Shown here one piece after another: positions 51,881 to 60,376 of a stretch of 64,000 bases of DNA. The first letter of the stretch is position 1. Every line of letters begins with the position of its first letter. Source of the DNA: an uncultured Clostridia bacterium (lineage in GTDB: Bacteria; Bacillota; Clostridia; Christensenellales; CAG-917); assembly GCA_944358385.1 (NCBI GenBank), contig CALVQW010000004.1, forward strand, positions 1-64,000, given 5' to 3'. Under the pieces are notes generated by a model. It made no database searches. It was not told the origin of the DNA and saw nothing but the letters and a program-made list of their open reading frames with translations. The translations under genes were made by a program, and so were the position numbers.

Positions 51881-52867
51881 TTATCTTATCGGCACTTTAG
51901 ACTTGTTTATTTCCACACCATACAAACCGTTGCTCTCCAAAAACGACTCTAATTCGTCTTTGTCCTGTCTGCACAGCGGTCCCAAAATGACCTCGGGGAT
52001 CACTCCGCTGCCCCACACTTCATTAAAACACAAGTTGCGATATGACTTGATCCCGTATTGAGACAAGTAATATCCTTCATTTTCTATGCCGATTTTTTTT
52101 ATTGCGTTATTAACATTCCTTTTTAGCTGTTCATATGCTTTATTATTTTGCGCCTGTAACTGATTTTTAACAATTTCAACCAACCCCTTACACATGGGCA
52201 CATTAGCTTGCTGAAAAACGCATCTCGCCTCTTTTTCGTCTGCGAAGCAAGCTTGCTTCGTGCACATTTGCAAAAGAGAATATAAAGAATTGAGTATCGC
52301 TGCGGTAAGCACCCCTGAAAATGCAGGCACCACTTTATCGGATAGCACTTCACAAAGCAGATCCATTTTCTTTTTAATAAAATCGATTCTGCTTACCTCA
52401 TCATATAACGCATTGGTTTTTAAACATAAATCGTTAAGTATATTGGCACAATTAAGCTTGGCATACATGCTGTATAATGCTCCGAAATTAACGCAGATAC
52501 ACACTCCTTTTCCCTGATCACCATATGCGTTCCAATGGGTAAGATTATCTTTTAAACTTGTCATTGATAATGAAAAAACTTTATCCGTTTGTTTGCCGAC
52601 ACATAGCTCCTTTAATGCCTTATCCAAATTTGAACCAAAACGAGCATGGCATGCGTGATCTTTTGTCGCTTTATTAAAATCAGATCTAAACTGATCGGGC
52701 GAATAACTCAACTCAGACTTATCATTGCTCACCGACAACGATGTCAGGCGGAAAGTCTTACTTTGGACAATGGACATAAACGCTTCCAAAGAAGTGTAGT
52801 GATAAGCTATGTCGGGCTTTGCATGATACTTCTTTTCGAAATATTCGAGGGTGTTTCCTTCGCTCAT
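51881..52867 (-). CDS. DUF2971-family protein coupled to a restriction-modification gene
   Basis: A 328-residue protein with the DUF2971 hallmarks: YHYTS (22-26) followed by SIVQSKTFRLTSLSVSNDKSE, then FSLSMTSLKDNLTHWNAYGD and GVCICVNFGAL. The central ~150 residues are helical. The opening HYT...ND..E pattern is reminiscent of ADP-ribosyltransferase folds (weak inference); no activity is established. The ATG overlaps the stop of the restriction-modification gene (ATGA). The DNA is clearly AT-richer than the neighbours, a sign of recent transfer. It is probably an accessory of the defence system. Confidence 0.75.
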   Translation of the reverse strand: MSEGNTLEYFEKKYHAKPDIAYHYTSLEAFMSIVQSKTFRLTSLSVSNDKSELSYSPDQFRSDFNKATKDHACHARFGSNLDKALKELCVGKQTDKVFSLSMTSLKDNLTHWNAYGDQGKGVCICVNFGALYSMYAKLNCANILNDLCLKTNALYDEVSRIDFIKKKMDLLCEVLSDKVVPAFSGVLTAAILNSLYSLLQMCTKQACFADEKEARCVFQQANVPMCKGLVEIVKNQLQAQNNKAYEQLKRNVNNAIKKIGIENEGYYLSQYGIKSYRNLCFNEVWGSGVIPEVILGPLCRQDKDELESFLESNGLYGVEINKSKVPIR

Positions 52868-55623
52868 TTGTCTTTTGTCAGCTCCTGATACATCTTCATG
52901 AGAGCGGCAACGCACTCGCTCTCCGTCATTTTTATGGAAAAGCCGTAAGCCTGCATGACGGCTTTGTCGTTTTGTTGATGTGCGCGGCGCAACTCTACGG
53001 GCATAGTGGTCTCGTCATAGAGATCCGCAAGCGAACAATCGGGGTAAATTGCCCTTGCGTCAAGGATCGCCTGCGCCGTCTGCTCTATCTTCGCTTTCTG
53101 CTCCTCCGTAGGCGTCGGCCACGGGAAATTGTTGTAGACTATGTCTTTTGAGTAACGATAATCACTTTTCAGTCGTCCGCAAACTGCTCTCATCCAAGCC
53201 ATATGCACATTGGATGTCATAACGCCGAAGTGATACAGTGTAGCATTAGGTACGATCTGCGCGGCGTTTGAAGCTATTACCTCAGAATTCAGAAAACCGA
53301 TCGGGACATATCGCCTACGTTCCGACGAAACCGACGGCACGATCAAAAAGTCAACTCCCATCGGCTGCGTGATTTGAGCAAATAACAATGGAGTTTCAGC
53401 GAATTTTCTCGTTGATCCCGCTTTGCTCTCCGCTCTGAAATTACGCACGCGCTCTATCCTATCCATAATATAGTGGCACGCGCGCACTTCGCCGGGATTA
53501 GCCCCCAGCAGCCACAAACAATATCGTTCTTTATTTTTTATAAACTCTTCTGCTCCGATATACGGGCGCACCCACTTTTCACTCTGCGGACAACTTCGCA
53601 ACAAAGCAATCCTTTCCTCGGCAGAAAGTATAAAACCTCTACCGTCCCTTGGCATATTCCCAAAGTGCATAGGAGGCACTTTGCATAACGGTACAGAACG
53701 GCTGTCTATAAAAATACTGTCCGCGGCAGACAGATATGCATTTATATTATCAACTACTTTAAACATGCCACCATCGTACAGCACTTTCCGACGTCGATTT
53801 CCATGCGAAAACCCTACAATTATACAATGCACATGCGCTTTAAGGTTCGCCTCACTATCCCATCGGAAGGTGCGATATGCAAATTGGATTTTTATGCCGT
53901 GTTCAAACAGCGGTTTCCAGACCGTCAACGCTTGTTGCCCTTGGCAAATGGAATTTGTAGACACAAACGCGCATTCTATACCGGTTCCGATCGTATAATG
54001 TGCCGCTCGATAATACCAAGCGACCACATAATCCATTTCGCCGACTCCCTTTACATCTCCGACAATTCCTTTCAGATCATTTCTTTGTTCGGCATCCATC
54101 ATCATCGCTCCCACAAACGGCGGGTTGCCCATGATGTAATTCAGCTTGCTCTTGGGGACTACGCTCTCCCAATCTATGCGGAGGGCGTTACCCTCCACGA
54201 TGTTGGCATAGGAACGCAAAGGGAGAAAGTCGAGATAGGTGTTGACGATCTCCTCCGTCTCTTTCATCATTTGGCTTTCGGCGATCCACAATGCGGTCTT
54301 TGCCACGGTCACGGCGAAGTCATTGATCTCAATGCCGTAAAACTGCCCTATCGACACCTTGATGACGCCCTCCAACCCCATGACGATCTGATCATGGTGG
54401 ATGAGTTTCAACGCCTCGTTTTCGAGTCGCCTCAACGAAAGGTATGTCTCGGTGAGGAAGTTGCCGGAGCCGCATGCAGGATCAAGGAAAGTGAGGGATG
54501 CAAGTTTGTCACGGAAATTCTCCAGCTTTTGCTTGCGCGTCCTGTCCACCTTTATCTCTTTGATCTCATCAAACTCCTCTTTCAAGTCATCCAAAAAGAG
54601 AGGATCTATCACCTTGTGGATGTTCTCGATCGAAGTGTAGTGCATGCCGCCGCTGCGCCTTGTTTCGGGGTTCAATGTACTCTCAAAAACCGCGCCGAAA
54701 ATTGTGGGGCTGATCTCGCTCCAATCAAAGTTTTCGCTCGCGCGGCGCAAAAGGATGTCCACGATCTTATCGTTGAATTGCGGGATCTCGATGTCCTCGT
54801 CCGCAAACAAGCCGCCGTTTACATATGGGAAAGAAGCCAAGACGTCGTCAAGATAGGGATCTCTATCCTCGGGCTTTGTGTCGAGCACTTTGAAAAGATC
54901 TATGACCGCGCGACGGGCATCCCTCACCGAAAAACTCTTGAGATAGTTGTGGAACTTCATCTTCTCCCCGAAAAGCCCGCTGTCCTCTGCATAAAGACAG
55001 AAAACCAACCGCACGCACAACATATTCAAGCTCTTTAAGGTGCTTTCGGCAGAAGGATCTTTGTATTGCCGCAAGAACTCGTCGTACAACACGCCGACAA
55101 GATCGCCCGCTTTGATCGAGATCTCCGTTTCTTTTCTGATCTCGTCACTGCCCATATCCACAAGAAACTGCAATCTGTAATGATCTTTGGGTAGATTCTC
55201 GAGCAAAATGCTCTCCGGCGCATCGTGCGGATGCTCCATGTCGTACACCAAAAACTCGCGGAAATTGCAAGTCACGATCCATCTCGGTCTGTCCGAATAC
55301 GATAACTCGGCAGCGTATTTTTTCGCTTGCTGGATCGGCGTGAGCAACGAGCCGTCCGACTGCCGCACGGCTTTGCGCAGATCCTTGTCCGCACTTTTTT
55401 GCTCGATGAGAACTTTCGTGGGATTTATGTATGCGTCAATGAAACTGGTGGTGTCGATCACCACTCTTTCTTCGAATGAAATTATCTGCTCGGGGTGTTC
55501 GACGCCCAAAACATCGCGCAACAACATCAGCCAAAAAGTTTGGCTTTGTCCTTTTTCATAACCTTTGTCTTTCCAATATTCGGCAAATTCTTTTGCCGCG
55601 GTTCTTTTGTTTTTTTCCTGCAT
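52864..55623 (-). CDS. MmeI-like single-chain restriction-modification enzyme (type IIL/IIG)
   Basis: A 919-residue protein combining nuclease, adenine methyltransferase and target recognition. The N-terminal nuclease has a PD-(D/E)xK-type triad D63...E74-Q-K76 (IDAYINPTKVLIEQKS). The methyltransferase has motif I FLDPACGSGNFL (379-390) and motif IV NPPF (500-503). The recognition region includes VPPMHFGNMPRDGRGF, typical of MmeI relatives. Such enzymes methylate one strand and cut about 20 bases away. The chosen ATG at 55623 has only a weak AGGG site. It is coupled to a DUF2971 gene in an AT-rich insertion upstream of rpsO. Confidence 0.85.
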   Translation of the reverse strand: MQEKNKRTAAKEFAEYWKDKGYEKGQSQTFWLMLLRDVLGVEHPEQIISFEERVVIDTTSFIDAYINPTKVLIEQKSADKDLRKAVRQSDGSLLTPIQQAKKYAAELSYSDRPRWIVTCNFREFLVYDMEHPHDAPESILLENLPKDHYRLQFLVDMGSDEIRKETEISIKAGDLVGVLYDEFLRQYKDPSAESTLKSLNMLCVRLVFCLYAEDSGLFGEKMKFHNYLKSFSVRDARRAVIDLFKVLDTKPEDRDPYLDDVLASFPYVNGGLFADEDIEIPQFNDKIVDILLRRASENFDWSEISPTIFGAVFESTLNPETRRSGGMHYTSIENIHKVIDPLFLDDLKEEFDEIKEIKVDRTRKQKLENFRDKLASLTFLDPACGSGNFLTETYLSLRRLENEALKLIHHDQIVMGLEGVIKVSIGQFYGIEINDFAVTVAKTALWIAESQMMKETEEIVNTYLDFLPLRSYANIVEGNALRIDWESVVPKSKLNYIMGNPPFVGAMMMDAEQRNDLKGIVGDVKGVGEMDYVVAWYYRAAHYTIGTGIECAFVSTNSICQGQQALTVWKPLFEHGIKIQFAYRTFRWDSEANLKAHVHCIIVGFSHGNRRRKVLYDGGMFKVVDNINAYLSAADSIFIDSRSVPLCKVPPMHFGNMPRDGRGFILSAEERIALLRSCPQSEKWVRPYIGAEEFIKNKERYCLWLLGANPGEVRACHYIMDRIERVRNFRAESKAGSTRKFAETPLLFAQITQPMGVDFLIVPSVSSERRRYVPIGFLNSEVIASNAAQIVPNATLYHFGVMTSNVHMAWMRAVCGRLKSDYRYSKDIVYNNFPWPTPTEEQKAKIEQTAQAILDARAIYPDCSLADLYDETTMPVELRRAHQQNDKAVMQAYGFSIKMTESECVAALMKMYQELTKDK

Positions 55624-55728
55624 AGTAATACCCTGCATTGAGTATAACAAAAAAAATTAGAGAATTCAATACTGCATCGGATGCATATCGCCGCTAAAAA
55701 ATAAACCCACAAAATTCGCGGCTCCGTA

Positions 55729-55757
55729 TTGATATGCTGGGAAAGCGGTGGTATAAT
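55729..55757 (+). promoter_or_regulatory. Promoter of the small membrane protein
   Basis: TTGATA (55729-55734), 17-base spacer, TATAAT (55752-55757), about 46 bases before the ATG at 55804. Confidence 0.8.
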
Positions 55758-55803
55758 GTTCGGGTAAAAACGGGCGTTTGCCCGATAAATACGGAGGAAA
55801 GTT

Positions 55804-56034
55804 ATGGCAAAAAAGGCTAAGGGCAAAGATTATTTCGGCTTGCCGCGCGTGGCATCCATCATTCTTGCGATCATCCCCATCACGGCGTGGATACTCGGGT
55901 TTCTGACCCGTCTGAAAGACGGCAAGATCCTTGCCGCGATCATCCGCCTCATCGGCGTCGGGTTCATCCTCTGGCTGGTGGACCTCGTCCTCGTCATCCT
56001 GAACGGCAGGATCCTCCGTCTGCTCCCCATCTAG
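55804..56034 (+). CDS. Small two-helix membrane protein
   Basis: A 76-residue protein of unknown function with a basic N-terminus (MAKKAKGKDYFG) and two hydrophobic helices (VASIILAIIPITAWILGFL and AIIRLIGVGFILWLVDLVLV). The gene is well supported: its own strong promoter, GGAGGAAAG before the ATG and a terminator 25 bases after the stop. It stands alone, transcribed against both flanks. Confidence 0.8.
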   Translation: MAKKAKGKDYFGLPRVASIILAIIPITAWILGFLTRLKDGKILAAIIRLIGVGFILWLVDLVLVILNGRILRLLPI

Positions 56035-56057
56035 GAGAGATCGGCAAGAAAAGGGAA

Positions 56058-56092
56058 GCAAAAACGCGTGCCTCGGTGCACGCGTTTTTGTT
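56058..56092. terminator. Bidirectional terminator
   Basis: Eleven-base-pair stem AAAACGCGTGC / GCACGCGTTTT with A and T runs. It ends the small membrane protein gene and the minus-strand secF-to-hemZ block. Confidence 0.88.
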
Positions 56093-56101
56093 TGCTTTTG
56101 A

Positions 56102-56174
56102 ATTGCGATATTTCACTAAAACCGTGCTTTATTGCGATATTCTAACACAATAAAACCCTGTTTTGGGCGAAATT
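56102..56174. repeat. Short tandem repeat (about 30-base period) beside hemZ
   Basis: ATTGCGATATT occurs at 56102 and 56131, each followed by an A/C-rich stretch ending in ACCGTGCTTT or ACCCTGTTTT. A third degenerate unit GGCGAAATTTCAC overlaps the hemZ end at about 56164. Confidence 0.6.
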
Positions 56175-57569
56175 TCACTTCCAGAAATCTTTTTGTTTCT
56201 GCATCACGGTGTCGAAGTGTTTGACGTATTCCAGCGGCTCTTTGTAGTTGGCGTTGCGCTCGATGAGGTTGATGGCAGGGGTGACTTTTTTGCTTATCGC
56301 GGCAGCTCCCGCCGCAAACACCGTGGTGTCCTCTTCCATGACGTCCATGTTGTAAAGGCACGCCTTGCCGGGCTTGGTGTAGCCCACGTTCTCCAGGTTG
56401 CCGGAGGTGTACTTCTGCCTGTACATATAATAAGGCTCGTAGCCCGACGCCGAGAGCTTTGCGAGGGCGTAGTCCACCATGCGTTCCGCCTCGGCGTTCT
56501 CCGCGTTCTTATAGCCCGCGACTCGCAGTTCCGAACCCTTTTTGAGGTAGAGCGTATGCACCGTGACATTTGCGGGGGCAAGCTCCGCCGCGTGATCAAC
56601 CGTGCGGAAAAAGTCCTCCGCGCTCTCCCCCGGCAGCATGGCGATGAGATCCATATTGACATCAAAGTTCTGCCTCGCCAATGCGTAAGCCCTCTCGACG
56701 TCCGCCGCCGTATGCCTCCTGCCTATCCTCTTCAACGTCTCGTCGTTGAAGGTCTGCGGATTGACGGAAACGCGCGTCACTCCCCTGCTCTTCATAAGGG
56801 CGAGTGCTTCCTCCGTGATGGTGTCCGGTCTGCCCGCTTCCACGGTGAACTCCGCGGCACTTCTCACTCTGCACGCCGCCAGCACCTCGTCCAGCATATC
56901 GAGAGGGAGCGCGGTGGGAGTGCCGCCGCCCACGTATACCGCGCGGAAGGAATAGCCCAGCTTTTTCGCCCTGCGTTTCAGCCAACCTATCTCCCGCACC
57001 AAATCGTCCGTATAGGGACGGAGCAGCTTGCGCTGCCTGTCCACGGGCATGGATACGAAGGAGCAATAGGCGCAGCGCGTGGGACAAAAGGGGATGAACA
57101 CGAAAAGATCCGCCACGCGTTCGGGATCGGGATTGCGTTTGCCCGCCTGCTCCGCCACTATGCGCTCGATGAGGGCGAGCTTTTCGGGGCGGACGGAAAA
57201 ATCTTTCAGGAAGATGTCGTGCGCACCGCCGCCGAGTTCGGCATAAAGTTTGGTGGGACGGATGCCCGTGAGGCAACCGTAAGGCAGTTCCGCACCCGTG
57301 AGAAAGACCAAGACGCCGTAGATCGCCATTTTAAGGCAGCGTTTTTCCAGCCGCTTGGCTTCCATGGCGTCGGCGGGCGCGTAGGGAAAACGGAATATCT
57401 TGCGGAAATTCTCGAATTTGTCCGCCGTGATCTCCACTTTGAGTTCGCCGGGCAGCACGGAATATGCCGCGGAAAGGCAAACGTCCTCATCCGTGCGCTG
57501 TTCGAAGGCGCGGACAAGTTCCATGAGATCGTTGCGGTAGTTGGGATTGTCGCAGGAAAACTCTATCAT
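56175..57569 (-). CDS. hemZ: Radical-SAM coproporphyrinogen dehydrogenase-like protein HemZ
   Basis: A 464-residue HemN/HemZ-family radical-SAM protein. It has an N-terminal ~150-residue domain special to HemZ, then IPFCPTRCAYCSF (cluster cysteines CxxxCxYC), VYVGGGTPTAL and VNPQTFNDETLKRIGRRHT, and ends with MYRQKYTSGNLENVGY. HemZ is annotated as oxygen-independent coproporphyrinogen III oxidase, but haem-related activity of clostridial members is often unproven. Its position after a metallo-beta-lactamase gene and relA is the usual clostridial order. Confidence 0.9.
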   Translation of the reverse strand: MIEFSCDNPNYRNDLMELVRAFEQRTDEDVCLSAAYSVLPGELKVEITADKFENFRKIFRFPYAPADAMEAKRLEKRCLKMAIYGVLVFLTGAELPYGCLTGIRPTKLYAELGGGAHDIFLKDFSVRPEKLALIERIVAEQAGKRNPDPERVADLFVFIPFCPTRCAYCSFVSMPVDRQRKLLRPYTDDLVREIGWLKRRAKKLGYSFRAVYVGGGTPTALPLDMLDEVLAACRVRSAAEFTVEAGRPDTITEEALALMKSRGVTRVSVNPQTFNDETLKRIGRRHTAADVERAYALARQNFDVNMDLIAMLPGESAEDFFRTVDHAAELAPANVTVHTLYLKKGSELRVAGYKNAENAEAERMVDYALAKLSASGYEPYYMYRQKYTSGNLENVGYTKPGKACLYNMDVMEEDTTVFAAGAAAISKKVTPAINLIERNANYKEPLEYVKHFDTVMQKQKDFWK

Positions 57570-57577
57570 CGCACACC

Positions 57578-58189
57578 CTAGTCCGTGAGAATGGGGTTGT
57601 GCGCCCTCTCGTAGTCGAGAGTGGTGGGACCTTCGTGTCCGGGCAGCACCTTATAGTCTCCTTCCAGGGCAAAGAGCTTGTTGACAACGGAATTTTTCAG
57701 CTGCGCGAAACTGCCCGTGGGGAAATCCGTCCTGCCGTAGGACAGCGCGAAAAGGGTGTCGCCGGAAAAGATGACGTCGCCCGCCACATAGCACACGCTG
57801 CCCGCGGTGTGTCCGGGGGTGTGGATGACCTTGACACTCACGCCCGCGACATCCAACGTCTCCCCTCCCGCCACGGTGACGTCGGGGGTGAAATGCTCCA
57901 CCTTGACGCCCGCAAGAACGGAGAGGTTCTGAAAGGACTTTATGAGTTTCACATCGTCGCGGTGAAGGACGATCTGCGCGCCCTCCCGTTGCAAAGCCGC
58001 CGCCGCCCCGATGTGGTCGAAGTGCGCGTGAGTGAGCAGCACCCACTCTATCTTCGCGCCCTCCGCCTCCGCCGCGGCGATGATCCTTTCCGCATCCGCG
58101 CCGGGATCGACGACGAAAGCCCTCCCGCCGTTGATGACGACGTAGGTGCCCGTTTCCAGCATGGTCGTATGCAAAGTGACGATCTTCAT
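57578..58189 (-). CDS. Metallo-beta-lactamase-fold hydrolase (glyoxalase II-like)
   Basis: A 203-residue zinc hydrolase with THAHFDH (binding both metals), HTPGHTAGSVCY, FSGDTLF and the terminal GHEG. It resembles the YqgX/YcbL group of hydroxyacylglutathione hydrolase-like proteins; the true thioester substrate is unknown. The ATG follows GGGAGAG. It lies eight bases upstream of hemZ and 60 bases after relA. Confidence 0.9.
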   Translation of the reverse strand: MKIVTLHTTMLETGTYVVINGGRAFVVDPGADAERIIAAAEAEGAKIEWVLLTHAHFDHIGAAAALQREGAQIVLHRDDVKLIKSFQNLSVLAGVKVEHFTPDVTVAGGETLDVAGVSVKVIHTPGHTAGSVCYVAGDVIFSGDTLFALSYGRTDFPTGSFAQLKNSVVNKLFALEGDYKVLPGHEGPTTLDYERAHNPILTD

Positions 58190-58249
58190 AAACTACTCTC
58201 CCGCACTTTATCGTGCGTTTTTGACGCTTAAACCTGCGTTTTGTGCATT

Positions 58250-60376
58250 TCAGCGGCGGACGTCGATGACGCCGTGAATGCTCTTGATCTTCTTCACGAG
58301 GTCCTCCAAGTCCTCCGCATTCCTTATCATGACACTGATGGTCATGTCCGCGATGTGTTCCTTCTGATCCACCTTGACGTTCGCCGCCGTGATCTGCATC
58401 TTTGCCGCGGCGATGTACGCCGTAACGCTTGCGAGCAACCCGCCGGAGTTCTCGGCGGTGATGTAGAGAGTGGCGTTGAAGTTCTCGTCTCCGCCCGTGT
58501 CCCACACCGCGTCGATGAGACGCTCCGCCTCCATGGACTTGACGTTGGGGCAATCCTTGCGATGCACCGACACTCCCCTGCCGCGGGAAATGTAGCCGAT
58601 GATCTCGTCGCCGGGGACGGGGGTGCAGCAATGCGCCATGCGCACCGTGAAGTTGGCGTTGCCGTTGATGAGGACGCCGCTGCCCGGACGCTGCTTTTTC
58701 TCGCCGCCGCCCACCACCACTTCGGCGTGTTCGTCGGGATGCTGTTTTTTGAACGCCTCTATGAGCTTGGTGAGCACCTGCGCGGTGGACAGCCCGCCGA
58801 AACCGATGTTGGCGTACATATCCTCCTCGCCGGACACGGACAGTCTTTGCATGATGGCGGGAAGTTCATCCGTCAGCATGAGGTCCGTGAGGCTGAACCC
58901 TCTGCGGCGCGCCTCGCGTTCCAGCATATCCCTGCCCCTCTTGACGTTCTCCTCGCGCTGTTCCTTCTTGAAATATTGACGTATGCGTGCGCGCGCGGAA
59001 GAAGTCTTGACGAATTTGAGCCAATCCAGGCTGGGACCTTTGGAATTTTGGGTGAGGATCTCCACTATGTCGCCCGTCTGCAGCTTGGTGGAGAGGGGGA
59101 CTATCTTGCGGTTGATCTTCGCGCCCGTGCATTTGTTGCCTATGGCGGAGTGGATCTTGTAGGCGAGATCCACGGGAGTGGAGCCGACGGGGAGGTCGTA
59201 GACGTCGCCCTTGGGGGTGAACACGAACACCTCGTCGTCAAAGACGTTGATCTTGATGGCGTCCATGAACTCCTTTGCATCGCCGACGTTCTTCTCGGCG
59301 TCCATGACTTCCCTGAGCCACCTGACCTTATTGTCGAGGTCGGTGTCCACGCCCGTAGTGCCCTCTTTATACTTCCAATGCGCCGCGATGCCGTACTCCG
59401 CGATGCGGTGCATCTCGTAGGTGCGGATCTGGATCTCGAAAGTCTCGCCGTCCGCGACGACTGTGGTGTGCAGGGACTGATAGTTGTTCGCCTTGGGCAT
59501 GGCGATGTAGTCCTTGAACCTGCCGGGGATGGGCTTCCACATCGTATGCACTTCGCCGAGCATGGTGTAACAGTCCTTGACGCTGTCCACGATGATGCGC
59601 ACCGCGAGCAGATCGTAGATCTGATCCACGTCGATGTGGAGCTGATTCATCTTCTTGTAGATGGAATAAAAATGTTTCGGTCTGCCGTTGACCTCGCCTT
59701 CTATGCCCATCTCCCCCATTTTGGCGCGAATCTGCTCCATTATGCCGTCGAGGAGTGCCTGTCTCTCCTCCCGTTTCTTGTTGATGCTCTCCGTGATGTA
59801 CTTGTACTCACCGGGGAAGAGGTACATCATGGCGAGATCCTCAAGCTCGCATTTGAAGAAGGAGATGCCCAGCCTCCCCGCGAGGGGCGCGTAGATGTCC
59901 AGCGTCTCTCTCGCCACTCTCTGCTGTTTCTCGGCGGGGACATAGCCCAGCGAACGCATGTTGTGCAGCCTGTCCGCGAGCTTTATGATGATGACGCGAA
60001 GGTCCTTCGCCATAGCCATGAAGAACTTGCGGAAGTTCTCCGCCTGCGCGTCCTCTCGGTTGTGGAACTGCAATTTGTCGAGCTTGGTGACGCCCTGCAC
60101 GAGTTCGAGGATCTCCTGTCCAAACTCGGCGGCAAGCTCCTCCGGGGTGACCGCCGTGTCCTCCAGGACATCGTGCAGGAACGCAGCTATGAGCGTGGAA
60201 CTGTCAAAGCCGTAGTCCGCGAGGATCTCCACGACGGCACAGGGATGGACGAAATAGTCCTCCCCCGAGCTGCGTTTCTGTCCCGCATGCGCCTTTTCGG
60301 CGAATTCGTAAGCCCGTTTGAGATCCGCATACTTTTCCGGATAGGTCTTACGCAGTTTGACCAACAGTTCGTTCAC
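58250..60376 (-). CDS. relA: (p)ppGpp synthetase/hydrolase (RSH)
   Basis: Stringent-response enzyme. The 708-residue protein has an HD hydrolase domain (HAGQKRSSGEDYFVHP, HDVLEDTAVT, ADRLHNMRSL), the synthetase domain (GRPKHFYSIYKKM, DLLAVRIIV), a TGS domain (FVFTPKGDVYDLPVGSTPVD) and a C-terminal ACT domain (ITAENSGGLLASVTAYIA). Both catalytic domains look intact, so it is bifunctional. The GTG start overlaps the recJ stop as GTGA. The apt and dtd genes that often flank relA are absent. Confidence 0.96.
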   Translation of the reverse strand: MNELLVKLRKTYPEKYADLKRAYEFAEKAHAGQKRSSGEDYFVHPCAVVEILADYGFDSSTLIAAFLHDVLEDTAVTPEELAAEFGQEILELVQGVTKLDKLQFHNREDAQAENFRKFFMAMAKDLRVIIIKLADRLHNMRSLGYVPAEKQQRVARETLDIYAPLAGRLGISFFKCELEDLAMMYLFPGEYKYITESINKKREERQALLDGIMEQIRAKMGEMGIEGEVNGRPKHFYSIYKKMNQLHIDVDQIYDLLAVRIIVDSVKDCYTMLGEVHTMWKPIPGRFKDYIAMPKANNYQSLHTTVVADGETFEIQIRTYEMHRIAEYGIAAHWKYKEGTTGVDTDLDNKVRWLREVMDAEKNVGDAKEFMDAIKINVFDDEVFVFTPKGDVYDLPVGSTPVDLAYKIHSAIGNKCTGAKINRKIVPLSTKLQTGDIVEILTQNSKGPSLDWLKFVKTSSARARIRQYFKKEQREENVKRGRDMLEREARRRGFSLTDLMLTDELPAIMQRLSVSGEEDMYANIGFGGLSTAQVLTKLIEAFKKQHPDEHAEVVVGGGEKKQRPGSGVLINGNANFTVRMAHCCTPVPGDEIIGYISRGRGVSVHRKDCPNVKSMEAERLIDAVWDTGGDENFNATLYITAENSGGLLASVTAYIAAAKMQITAANVKVDQKEHIADMTISVMIRNAEDLEDLVKKIKSIHGVIDVRR

